A stretch of 32,083 nt of DNA from the NCBI GenBank assembly GCA_900768045.1, contig CAAGBL010000047.1, forward strand, positions 1 through 32,083. The letters run 5' to 3'. The notes below the pieces were generated by a model. The model saw nothing but the letters and a program-made list of their open reading frames with translations, did no database searches and was not told the DNA's origin. Within the stretch, counting starts at the first letter, position 1. Every line of letters starts with the position of its first letter. A program made the position numbers and the translations under genes. Shown here in pieces: positions 7,031-14,311 of the stretch. Source of the DNA: an uncultured Alistipes sp. (GTDB taxonomy: Bacteria; Bacteroidota; Bacteroidia; Bacteroidales; Rikenellaceae).

Positions 7031-7912
7031 ATGAAACACGCATACGTATTTCCAGGCCAGGGCTCACAGGCCGTAGGCATGGGCAAAGAGATCTACGATA
7101 ACGTACCTGAGGCTAAGGCTCTCTTCGAGAAGGCAAACGAGATTCTCGGCTTCCGCATTACCGATATTATGTTTGAGGGTACGCCCGAGGAGCTTAAGCA
7201 GACAAAGGTTACTCAGCCTGCTGTGTTCCTCCACTCGGTAATCTTGGCTAAGGCGCTTGGCGTCAAGCCTGATGCTGTTGCGGGCCACTCACTCGGCGAG
7301 TTCTCGGCATTGGTTGTTGCTGGTGCTTTGTCGTTCGAGGACGGCCTAAAGCTCGTGTCGAAGCGTGCTATGGCTATGCAGAAGTGCTGCGAGCAGCAGC
7401 CAGGAGGCATGGCAGCGGTACTCGGCTTGGACGACAAGATAGTTGAGGAGGTGTGCGCATCGGTTGATGGCGTTGTTATCGGCGCTAACTACAACTGCCC
7501 AGGTCAGCTCGTTATCTCGGGTGCTGATGCCGCTGTTGATGAGGCTTGTGTGAAGCTCAAGGAGGCGGGTGCTCGTCGTGCGTTGCGTCTTCCTGTGGGC
7601 GGTGCCTTCCACTCTCCACTCATGGAGCCAGCACGCCAGGAGCTTGAGGCAGCTATCGCCGAGGCAGAGTTCATGACGCCATCATGCCCTGTATATCAGA
7701 ATGTAGATGCTCAGCCTTATACCGATGCAGAGCTTATTAAGAAGAACCTTATCGCTCAGCTCACTGCCCCTGTGCGTTGGACTCAGATTGTTGAGAAGAT
7801 GCTCGAGGACGGTGTTACAGAGTTCACGGAACTTGGCCCAGGCAACGTTCTTCAGGGCTTGGTATCGAAGGTTAGCCGTGAGGTGACTGTAGAGTCAAAG
7901 TCTACGCTGTAA
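7031..7912 (+). CDS. fabD: Malonyl-CoA:acyl-carrier-protein transacylase
   Basis: FabD moves malonyl from CoA to ACP to start fatty-acid elongation in the cytoplasm. The 293-residue sequence has the family start VFPGQGSQ, the nucleophile motif GHSLGE (Ser87), the catalytic His of AFHSPLM (about 194) and the C-terminal ELGPGNVLQGL. Length matches the family. An in-frame ATG three codons earlier (7022) is possible, but homologues begin MKxxxFPGQG, so 7031 is preferred. It has its own promoter and a strong terminator, and no other fatty-acid genes are adjacent. Confidence 0.96.
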   Translation: MKHAYVFPGQGSQAVGMGKEIYDNVPEAKALFEKANEILGFRITDIMFEGTPEELKQTKVTQPAVFLHSVILAKALGVKPDAVAGHSLGEFSALVVAGALSFEDGLKLVSKRAMAMQKCCEQQPGGMAAVLGLDDKIVEEVCASVDGVVIGANYNCPGQLVISGADAAVDEACVKLKEAGARRALRLPVGGAFHSPLMEPARQELEAAIAEAEFMTPSCPVYQNVDAQPYTDAELIKKNLIAQLTAPVRWTQIVEKMLEDGVTEFTELGPGNVLQGLVSKVSREVTVESKSTL

Positions 7913-7931
7913 ACCAACATACAATACACGT

Positions 7932-7963
7932 AAAAGGTCTGCCATTGTGTGGCAGACCTTTTT
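7932..7963 (+). terminator. Intrinsic terminator after fabD
   Basis: The stem GGTCTGCCA/TGGCAGACC (7936-7944 and 7950-7958) has a 5-nt loop, is flanked by AAAA on the left and is followed by TTTTT. It starts 19 bp after the fabD stop and may work in both directions. Confidence 0.9.
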
Positions 7964-8093
7964 GCTTGATGGGGGCGCTAAAGCTTGATGGGAGAGATGG
8001 GTAACGCTAACGCTTGATGGGTAACGCTTCGCTTGATGGGAATTTCCCATTCGTCCCATTTATCCCATTCGTCCCATTTATCCTATTCTTCCT
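7964..8093. repeat. Tandem-repeat island A (GATGGG units, palindrome, 9-bp units)
   Basis: Several CTTGATGGG and TAACGCT units lead to a palindromic core GGGAATTTCCC (8038-8048). Alternating 9-bp units CCCATTCGT and CCCATTTAT follow, decaying at about 8082-8093. An inverted copy of the same composite lies at 11950-12107. After the island, 8094-8250 holds a short direct repeat (TTACCTTTCACTT, twice at about 8127-8160) and no supported gene. Confidence 0.8.
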
Positions 8094-8257
8094 ATCTTCC
8101 CTATTAATCTCGTGCGAAGCACACCTTACCTTTCACTTTTCACTTGTTACCTTTCACTTTATTATTAATTACGCTGTCGTTTCACCGGCACATTTTGCCG
8201 TTTCGCTGAATTTACGAAATATCACATTTTGGCCACTTTACACACATAAGTCGCTGA

Positions 8258-8273
8258 TTGGCACGATGTTTGC
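8258..8273 (+). promoter_or_regulatory. Sigma-54-like -24/-12 site
   Basis: TTGGCACG, four bases, TTGC: this matches the sigma-54 consensus (YTGGCACG-N4-TTGCW) at all invariant positions except the last W (here C). Initiation would be near 8285, 160 bp upstream of the sigma-factor gene. No activator gene is seen nearby, and a chance match cannot be excluded. Confidence 0.4.
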
Positions 8274-8330
8274 CTTATAAATACAAATAATTTGGGCAAT
8301 ATTTACGATGTATGGCGAGTGAAATGAGAT

Positions 8331-8361
8331 TTTGCAGTTTGAGAATTTATTCATATCTTGC
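8331..8361 (+). promoter_or_regulatory. Primary-sigma promoter candidate for the ECF sigma gene
   Basis: TTTG (8331-8334), 19-bp spacer, TATCTTGC (8354-8361), one mismatch from TAnnTTTG. It is nearer the gene than the sigma-54-like site, with a predicted leader of about 80 nt. Confidence 0.45.
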
Positions 8362-8446
8362 AATCGAAAACAACAATATTAACTACGAAAATTTATACGC
8401 CTATCGAAACATCTCTGCTCTTGAACTAATTTAATATATAGAGAGT

Positions 8447-9037
8447 ATGAACGCGAATGTGAATGTTTTGAGCGACCATGTGTTACTCAACAACTACCTT
8501 TCGGGGGATAGGAGTGCAATATCTGAACTTATTGAGCGCCACAGTCAGCGTGTGCGCAACTATATCGGCATGATGGTCAAGGACGACGACATCGCCGACG
8601 ACATCTTCCAAGAGACATTTATTAAAGCCGTAAAGGTCATTGATGAGGGACGCTATGTTGACTCTGGTAAGTTTCTCTCGTGGGTGCTACGCATAGCTCA
8701 CAACCGTGTGCTCGACTACTTCCGTAGGGAGAAGGCAAGCAAGCAGGTTAACGAGTCGGAGGCTGGCTACGATATGATAGGCACTATGCGCTTCTCGGAG
8801 CCTACTGCCGAGGACAATATGGTGCTTGGCGAGGTGGAGCAGACCGTGCGCAACCTTATCGACCAGCTACCCGAGGAGCAGCAGGAGGTGGTGCGCCTAC
8901 GCTACTACTCGAAGCTCTCGTTTCAGGAGATTGCCGAGCAGACCGAGGTGAGCATAAACACCGCCTTAGGACGTATGCGCTACGCACTTATCAACCTACG
9001 ACGAATGATTAAGGAGAATAATATTGTATTAAATTAG
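8447..9037 (+). CDS. RNA polymerase sigma factor, ECF (sigma-70) family
   Basis: A 196-residue sigma factor with only regions 2 and 4. Region 2 (about 24-95) includes DDDIADDIFQETFIKA and the -10 binding segment FLSWVLRIAHNRVLDYFRR. Region 4 (about 130-190) includes LPEEQQEVVRLRYYSKLSFQEIAEQTEVS, a helix-turn-helix for -35 recognition. No anti-sigma (FecR-like) gene follows; instead a 54-residue acidic ORF begins 37 bp downstream. The ATG follows an A/T-rich leader after two candidate promoters. The regulon is unknown. Confidence 0.93.
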   Translation: MNANVNVLSDHVLLNNYLSGDRSAISELIERHSQRVRNYIGMMVKDDDIADDIFQETFIKAVKVIDEGRYVDSGKFLSWVLRIAHNRVLDYFRREKASKQVNESEAGYDMIGTMRFSEPTAEDNMVLGEVEQTVRNLIDQLPEEQQEVVRLRYYSKLSFQEIAEQTEVSINTALGRMRYALINLRRMIKENNIVLN

Positions 9038-9074
9038 CACGACGGCACAATAAGCCCAAAGGACATGCGTTATT

Positions 9075-9239
9075 ATGGTACAAACCTCAATAACAGATAT
9101 GCCTATGGGTGATATTGACAATCGCACACTACAACTATTCAGTGAGGAGGATTTGCTGCTAAACGATATTTTTCAGGAAGACCACGAACTGATGTTTTTG
9201 GACACCTACCTTACCGACATCTTCAAGTTTAAGGCGTAA
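9075..9239 (+). CDS. 54-residue acidic small protein downstream of the sigma factor
   Basis: The frame runs from ATG 9075 to TAA 9237-9239 and encodes 54 residues starting MVQTSITDMPMGDIDN and ending LTDIFKFKA. About 12 of 54 residues are Asp/Glu, with few basic residues and a hydrophobic, helix-prone centre (EEDLLLNDIFQED). There is no signal peptide or membrane segment. It sits between the sigma gene and a strong terminator, so it is very likely on the same transcript. No family is recognised. A small sigma-binding partner is a plausible inference from position and charge only. Confidence 0.6.
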   Translation: MVQTSITDMPMGDIDNRTLQLFSEEDLLLNDIFQEDHELMFLDTYLTDIFKFKA

Positions 9240-9260
9240 AGCAAGCCTCCATGTGAGTTT

Positions 9261-9299
9261 GGGAATGACTAAAAAGCAAATTAGTCATTCCCATTTTTG
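9261..9299 (+). terminator. Intrinsic terminator of the sigma-factor operon
   Basis: A 12-bp stem, GGGAATGACTAA with its exact complement (9261-9272 and 9281-9292), has an 8-nt loop and is followed by ATTTTTG. Confidence 0.9.
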
Positions 9300-9336
9300 T
9301 TAAGAGGCAGAATAAAAAGTCTATTTTCCCGTTATG

Positions 9337-9368
9337 CTTGCTTATTACACCTAAATATAGTACATTTG
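9337..9368 (+). promoter_or_regulatory. Promoter of the GH109/kinase operon
   Basis: CTTG (9337-9340, one mismatch from TTTG), 20-bp spacer, TACATTTG (9361-9368, full match). The predicted leader is about 22 nt. Confidence 0.55.
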
Positions 9369-9396
9369 TAGTAACGAAAATTTTAAACACAAAACT

Positions 9397-10857
9397 ATGA
9401 TAGACCTAAAGAGGATTTGGAGCGTCGTACTATTTGGCGCAATCGCTATGATGGTAAGCTGCGAAACATCGAATAATGAGCTATTTAAGGCGAGTGTTGA
9501 CTACAGAATTGAAGATGGTGTTATTATCCTCGACGAGCCTAAGCCTTCAGCCGAGCAACAATCAATGCTCGAGTTTCGATGCGAGCCCCTCGACACTGTG
9601 CGTGTAGGCTTCGTGGGCCTTGGCATGCGAGGCCCAAGCGCTGTTGAGCGCTTCACATATATCGACGGTGTGGCGATAAACGGACTATGCGACAAATACG
9701 TTGAGCGTGCCGAGCGCTGCCAAGTATATCTTGAGAGGGCCAACATGCCTCATGCCACGATATACTCGGGCGACGAGGGCTACAAAGAGCTATGCGAGAG
9801 CGACGACATCGACCTCGTATATATCGCTACGCCATGGCAGCTACATGTCGAGGTGGCAGTATATGCCATGAACCACGGCAAGCATGTAGCTATTGAGGTG
9901 CCAAGCGCAAATACCGTAGCTGAGTGTTGGCAGCTTGTTGATGCTGCCGAGCGCAATCGTGTGCACTGCACAATTCTCGAAAACTGCTGCTACGACCACT
10001 TCGAGCTAACAACGCTCAACATGGCACAAAAGGGGTTGTTCGGCGAGATTATACATGCTGAGGGTGCCTATATCCACAACCTCGAGCCCTACTGGGAGCA
10101 CTATGCCGACAACTGGCGCTTAGAGTATAATCAGGCTCACAATGGCGACATATATGCAACACATGGCATAGGCCCCAACTGCCAAGCCCTCAACATACAC
10201 CGAGGCGATAGGCTCGACTACCTTGTTGCCATGTCAACAAAGTCGATAAATGGCGCAAAGCTCACCAAGGAGCTTATGAACGAGGAGGAGTGCAAGCAGG
10301 GCGACCAGATAAACACCCTCATTCGCACAGTTAATGGCTGCACAATAGACATGCAGCACAACGTGATGACACCACGCCCATATAGCCGTATGTATCAGCT
10401 TGTGGGCACCGAAGGATATGCAAATAAGTATCCTGTGCAGGGCTACACATTCAAGCTCGACCAGATTAAGAGCGTAGCTAAAGATGAGAATGGCATGCCC
10501 GATATCGAAGCTCTCGACCACCACACCTTTGCCCCTGCAAAGGTTGCACAAGAGATGACACTCCTATACCGCCACCCCGTGCAGCTACAGCCAGTAAATG
10601 GAGTGCCTCTCCAGGATTATTCGCTTAGGATTGGTGGCCATGGCGGCATGGACTATATCATGGATTATAGATTGGTCTATTGCCTCCGTAATGGCCTACC
10701 ACTCGACATGGATGTCTACGATGCCGCCGAGTGGAGTGCTATGGGCGAGCTCACACGCATATCTATCGAGAATGGTAGCAAGCCTGTCAAGGTGCCCGAC
10801 TTCACACGTGGCAACTGGGATAAGGTTGATGGCTTGACATTCTATTTTGCAGAGTAA
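9397..10857 (+). CDS. GH109-like lipoprotein (Gfo/Idh/MocA fold; probable alpha-N-acetylgalactosaminidase)
   Basis: A 486-residue protein with a lipoprotein signal (lipobox MVSC, Cys 22). An NAD-binding Rossmann segment follows (VGFVGLGMRG at about 70-80, then VYIATPWQLH and HVAIEVP). Family GH109 landmarks include ENCCYDHFE, THGIGPNCQALNI and GGHGGMDY. GH109 enzymes keep NAD tightly bound and remove terminal alpha-GalNAc from glycans such as blood group A and mucin O-glycans by a redox mechanism. Other Gfo/Idh/MocA lipoproteins have different substrates, so the exact activity is inferred. The next gene, 11 bp on, encodes an N-acetylhexosamine kinase, which supports GalNAc or GlcNAc as product. 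Confidence 0.82.
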   Translation: MIDLKRIWSVVLFGAIAMMVSCETSNNELFKASVDYRIEDGVIILDEPKPSAEQQSMLEFRCEPLDTVRVGFVGLGMRGPSAVERFTYIDGVAINGLCDKYVERAERCQVYLERANMPHATIYSGDEGYKELCESDDIDLVYIATPWQLHVEVAVYAMNHGKHVAIEVPSANTVAECWQLVDAAERNRVHCTILENCCYDHFELTTLNMAQKGLFGEIIHAEGAYIHNLEPYWEHYADNWRLEYNQAHNGDIYATHGIGPNCQALNIHRGDRLDYLVAMSTKSINGAKLTKELMNEEECKQGDQINTLIRTVNGCTIDMQHNVMTPRPYSRMYQLVGTEGYANKYPVQGYTFKLDQIKSVAKDENGMPDIEALDHHTFAPAKVAQEMTLLYRHPVQLQPVNGVPLQDYSLRIGGHGGMDYIMDYRLVYCLRNGLPLDMDVYDAAEWSAMGELTRISIENGSKPVKVPDFTRGNWDKVDGLTFYFAE

Positions 10858-10868
10858 AAAGTGTACAC

Positions 10869-11960
10869 ATGAAACACCTATACGACATTGCCCGTAGTTT
10901 CGCTCTCGAGGGCGAAGTCTTGGACATCAAGACCTTGGGCGCAGGCTTTATTAATGACACCTACGTTGTGTCGACCAGCGCCAAACGCTATATCCTTCAG
11001 CGCAAGAACCACAACATCTTTCCAGATGTTCCTGCGATGATGGATAATATTGCACGTGTTACAGCCCACCTCAAACTTAAGGTTAAGGCTATGGGTGGTA
11101 ATCCTGAGCGTGAGGTTTTGACGGTAATACCTACCAACGATGGCGGGCTATACTACCACGATGGCGAGAATTTTTGGGCCGTGTCGCTATTTATCGAGGA
11201 GTCGGTGACGCACGACAAAGCCGACACCCCACGCCTCGCCTACATGGGTGGCTGCGGCATAGGACGTTTTCAGGCTATGCTTGCCGACTTTGAGGAGCCT
11301 CTTACGGAGGTTATCAAGGGATTTCACAATATCCGCTGGCGCTTTGAGCAGTGGGATAAGGCTCTTAGTGAGGATAGAGCACAACGCAAGGCCTCAGTTG
11401 CCGAGGAGATAGGCTGGATTGAGAGCCGCAGACGAGAGATGCTCGACTTCTGGGCTATGGTGGAGCGTGGCGAGCTGCCGATGCGAGTTACACATAACGA
11501 CACCAAGCTAAGCAACATTCTCTTCGACAAAAATGATGAGGTGTTATGCGTCATCGACCTCGATACCGTTATGAGCAGCACCTCACTAAACGACTTTGGC
11601 GATGCCATACGCTCATATACAAATACTGGCGCTGAGGACGATAAAGACCTTAGCAAGGTCTCGATGAATATAGATACTTTCCGCCACTACGCCGAGGGTT
11701 ACATATCGGAGCGAGGCGCCACGATGACAGCAAGCGAAAGAGAGTGGTTAGCATTCTCAGGCCTATATATTACCTTCGAGCAGGTGCTACGCTTCTTAAT
11801 GGACTACATTGATGGCGACACCTACTATAAGATAGCATACCCCGAGCATAACCTTGTGCGCACACGAGCACAATACCGCCTACTACAGAGCATGGAGGCG
11901 CAATACTCCGAGATGCAGCAGTTAGTAAAACAGATAGTTGATGGTATAAATATGGGATAG
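10869..11960 (+). CDS. nahK: N-acetylhexosamine 1-kinase-like phosphotransferase
   Basis: A 363-residue protein of the aminoglycoside-phosphotransferase fold. The N-terminal part (ARSFALEG, GAGFINDTYVV, RYILQRKNHNIFPD) closely follows the bifidobacterial NahK/LnpB pattern. The kinase core has HNDTKLSN (209-216, catalytic Asp 211) and the Mg-binding VIDLDTV (about 228-234). NahK phosphorylates GlcNAc or GalNAc at C1 using ATP, feeding UDP-sugar synthesis or salvage. It lies 11 bp after the GH109-like gene, so released sugar could be phosphorylated directly after uptake. The stop codon lies inside the start of repeat island B. A related C1 kinase for another sugar is possible. Confidence 0.83.
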   Translation: MKHLYDIARSFALEGEVLDIKTLGAGFINDTYVVSTSAKRYILQRKNHNIFPDVPAMMDNIARVTAHLKLKVKAMGGNPEREVLTVIPTNDGGLYYHDGENFWAVSLFIEESVTHDKADTPRLAYMGGCGIGRFQAMLADFEEPLTEVIKGFHNIRWRFEQWDKALSEDRAQRKASVAEEIGWIESRRREMLDFWAMVERGELPMRVTHNDTKLSNILFDKNDEVLCVIDLDTVMSSTSLNDFGDAIRSYTNTGAEDDKDLSKVSMNIDTFRHYAEGYISERGATMTASEREWLAFSGLYITFEQVLRFLMDYIDGDTYYKIAYPEHNLVRTRAQYRLLQSMEAQYSEMQQLVKQIVDGINMG

Positions 11961-12107
11961 ATGGGATAAATGGGACGAATGGGACGAATGGGATAAATGG
12001 GAAATTCCCATCAAGCGAAGCGCTCCCATCGCTCCCATTAAGCGCAGCGCTCCCATCACTCCCATCAAGCGCAGCGTTACCCATCTATCCCATCGAGCGA
12101 AGCGTTA
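11950..12107. repeat. Tandem-repeat island B (inverted relative to island A)
   Basis: Read on the plus strand, 9-bp units of the GGGACGAAT/GGGATAAAT type (about 11954-11998) lead to the palindrome GGGAAATTCCC (11999-12009). Repeated CCCATC, AGCGCAGCG and AGCGAAGCG units follow. Its reverse complement matches the order and sequence of island A. It overlaps the end of the kinase gene and is followed directly by a hairpin-element fragment. Confidence 0.8.
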
Positions 12108-12152
12108 CCCATTGTCGGGATTTTTTATGTTAGGGGCCGCAATCGGCCCCTG
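12108..12152. repeat. Fragment of the 130-bp hairpin element
   Basis: CCCATTGTCG, then ATTTTTT, then GTTAGGGGCCGCAATCG and CCCCT, aligns almost base for base with 21036-21077 of the second full element. It contains a perfect hairpin GGGGCCG-CAAT-CGGCCCC (12133-12150). It lacks the outer ends and looks like a truncated third copy. The interval 12153-12172 holds nothing recognisable. Confidence 0.7.
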
Positions 12153-12172
12153 CCCACATTCCTAAGCGCACC

Positions 12173-12302
12173 AATTTCTTGTTAGAAGGGGTTAGATTTG
12201 GCTTATCGCAAAAGTGAGCACCCGAGGATAGTACACTTAGTACAGCCTCGGGTGCTCAGCTTTTTGGGATAGGTCAAAGATGACCCCTTATCACAAGAAA
12301 TT
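12173..12302. repeat. 130-bp element with terminal inverted repeats, copy 1
   Basis: Terminal inverted repeats of about 21 bp (12173-12193 and 12282-12302, 18 of 21 matching, both ends beginning AATTTCTTGT) enclose a central hairpin with a GTAC-N5-GTAC loop. The element lies exactly between two convergent transcription units and reaches the stop codon of the SLC13 gene. A second copy of the same design is at 20963-21091. It contains no coding capacity. It resembles a small non-autonomous element or a structured intergenic repeat. Confidence 0.75.
12215..12265. terminator. Bidirectional terminator inside element copy 1
   Basis: A perfect 13-bp stem TGAGCACCCGAGG/CCTCGGGTGCTCA (12215-12227 and 12246-12258) is followed on the plus strand by CTTTTT and on the minus strand by CTTTTG. 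It would end the GH109/kinase transcript from the left and the SLC13 transcript from the right. Confidence 0.8.
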
Positions 12303-14185
12303 TAGAGTGGGAAGAGCAGTGGCAACACAAACACCATCACAATACCCATAATAATCTGGAGTGGCAAGCCGACCTTTATAAAGTCCATAAAGGTATATTG
12401 GCCTGCTGGCATGACAAGTGCGTTTGGTGGCGTTGAGAAGGGCGAGGCAAAGCACATTGATGCCGCAACAGTAACAGCAAAGAGGAATGGCACAGGACTC
12501 ACGCCAATACCAATGGCACACTGCAAGGCAATAGGCGCCATAAGCACAGCCGTAACCGTATTGCTAATGAAGATTGTCATCACGGAGGTAGCAAAATATA
12601 CCGCTGCCAAAGCTATATAGGTGCCACTCGAGCCAAAAGTATTGACAATGAAGTCGGCAATAGCCGTTGATACGCCCGTCTTCTCGAGGGCCGTAGACAT
12701 AGGCAACATAGCCGCAAAGAGCACTATCGTCTGCCAGTTAATGGTCTTATATGCCGCCTCGACACTACGCACACAGCCTGTGATAACCATCAAAATTGCC
12801 GCTAACAATACTGCGGTAACAGGGGCCACTGGGATAGAATCCACGACCATCATAACAATCATCGCTAACATGATAAGCGCTGCCATAGGTGCCTTATAGT
12901 CGAGCGTGACCTTTGCCGCCTCCTGCAATGGCTCGCCGAGCACCACCCAGTTCGTTGACTCGTTACGCAGGCGAGCGATATCCTTCCATGCGCCCTGCAC
13001 AAGCAGTACGTCTGACTCGTGAATCTTCTCGTCGCCAAGGTCGTGGAGCAGATAGCTCTTATTACGACGAATACCCAACACATTGACATTAAACTTATTA
13101 CGCAAACCAACGTCCATAATTTTAAGGTTGATTATCGACGATGTAGGCATGATAAGAATCTCGGCAATACCGATGTCGTAGAAGTCGAGCGAGGCGTTTG
13201 ATGAGCTACCCTCAATCTCGTCGGTATGGATATCGAGGAGCTTAACCTTGAAATCCTCAGATAGCTGCTGCACACGTTCAGGCTCTCCCGAGAGGTACAA
13301 CACATCGTCCTTCTGCAACATGAGCATAGGCGAGGCGAGCTGCTGGTTTACTGTACGTACAAACTTATTGTGTCCTGCGCTACGGCGTAGCTCCATCACG
13401 TTGATACCATACCTGCGATAGATATCCAACTCGACAATCGTCTTGCCAATGACCAACGACGAATCTATGACATGTACTCTAAAGAGGTTATCTGCCAAGC
13501 CATACTCCTGCACAAGCTCGTTTAGCGTCTTTCCCGACTGCTTCTTCTGCTTCTCAGAGTTCTTTGGGGTTAAAAACATCTTCGTAAGAGGCATAAGTAC
13601 AACGATACCCACGGTAAGGGTGATGACACCTACGGGCAAGAATGTAAAGAAGCCGATATCGGGGATAAGCGACGAGACCAAGCCATCGGCCTTAGCGCTT
13701 GACAGCGTCTCCTGAATGATAAGGTTGGGCGGCGTACCAATAAGTGTCATCATACCGCCCAAGCTACTTGCAAAGGCAAGAGGCATGAGCAAGCGGCGTG
13801 ACGATGTTCCAGCATAAGTGGCCATACTAACAACGATAGGCAACATGAGCGCTACGGTGCCTGTGTTGCTCACAAAGCCACCGATAAGTGCGGTAACAAG
13901 CATCACGAGGAGGAAGAGGCGTGTTTCGCTTGTTCCAGCGAGCTTAATTACCTGACCACCAATCATCTTAGCGAGTCCCGTCTGGAAGATACCGCCACCC
14001 ACGATAAAGAGTCCTACCATCATTATCACGGTGGTATTCGAGAATCCAGCGAGAGCCTCGCTCGGCGTTAGAATCTGCGATAGTAGCAGAGCCAACAGAG
14101 CGCATATTGCCACAAGATCGGAGCGCACCTTTCCGCTGACGAAGAGTGCTGCGGCAACAAGCAAGATAATAATTGTTGTTAGCAT
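12302..14185 (-). CDS. SLC13-family permease with two RCK_C (TrkA-C) domains
   Basis: A 627-residue membrane protein of the CitM/SLC13 group. The N-terminal transmembrane half contains SNTGTVALMLPIVVS and GTPPNLI; a repeat in the C-terminal half contains SNTVTAVLMAPIA and STPPNALVM. Between the halves lie two soluble RCK_C regulatory domains (about 215-300 and 305-390). Such proteins carry dicarboxylates, sulfate or other anions with Na+ across the inner membrane; the substrate cannot be told. The reading frame extends upstream to a TTG at 14218, but that codon overlaps the promoter -7 element, so the ATG at 14183-14185 (MLTTIIILL) is chosen. The gene is convergent with the GH109/kinase operon. 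Confidence 0.88.
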   Translation of the reverse strand: MLTTIIILLVAAALFVSGKVRSDLVAICALLALLLSQILTPSEALAGFSNTTVIMMVGLFIVGGGIFQTGLAKMIGGQVIKLAGTSETRLFLLVMLVTALIGGFVSNTGTVALMLPIVVSMATYAGTSSRRLLMPLAFASSLGGMMTLIGTPPNLIIQETLSSAKADGLVSSLIPDIGFFTFLPVGVITLTVGIVVLMPLTKMFLTPKNSEKQKKQSGKTLNELVQEYGLADNLFRVHVIDSSLVIGKTIVELDIYRRYGINVMELRRSAGHNKFVRTVNQQLASPMLMLQKDDVLYLSGEPERVQQLSEDFKVKLLDIHTDEIEGSSSNASLDFYDIGIAEILIMPTSSIINLKIMDVGLRNKFNVNVLGIRRNKSYLLHDLGDEKIHESDVLLVQGAWKDIARLRNESTNWVVLGEPLQEAAKVTLDYKAPMAALIMLAMIVMMVVDSIPVAPVTAVLLAAILMVITGCVRSVEAAYKTINWQTIVLFAAMLPMSTALEKTGVSTAIADFIVNTFGSSGTYIALAAVYFATSVMTIFISNTVTAVLMAPIALQCAIGIGVSPVPFLFAVTVAASMCFASPFSTPPNALVMPAGQYTFMDFIKVGLPLQIIMGIVMVFVLPLLFPL

Positions 14186-14215
14186 TTCAGAATTTTTCGT
14201 TGTACACTGTTTTGA

Positions 14216-14246
14216 CAAAGATAAAAAGAATTTTTATAATAGCAAA
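14216..14246 (-). promoter_or_regulatory. Promoter of the SLC13 permease gene
   Basis: Minus-strand TTTG (14243-14246), 19-bp spacer, TATCTTTG (14216-14223): a full consensus match. Predicted initiation is near 14209, about 24 nt before the ATG at 14185, which rules out the more upstream TTG start. Confidence 0.8.
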
Positions 14247-14311
14247 AACTCTACAAATTTTAGACAAAAAACGCCCCTCAGTTTGGCATGGTATATGCTC
14301 TTTTAGGAGGC

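Noticed and set aside
8014..8280. Plus-strand ORF starting MMGNASLDG with FPFVPFIPF repeats
   Set aside because: The start lies in repeat island A, whose 9-bp units keep any frame open; the rest is low-complexity intergenic sequence. The similar ORF at 11770-12084 on the minus strand has the same cause.
11770..12084. Minus-strand ORF with GSDGSAALNG repeats
   Set aside because: It is made by repeat island B and then runs antisense into the kinase gene.
14186..14218. Upstream TTG start for the SLC13 permease
   Set aside because: The TTG overlaps the -7 element of a full-consensus promoter, so it would not be transcribed as a start.
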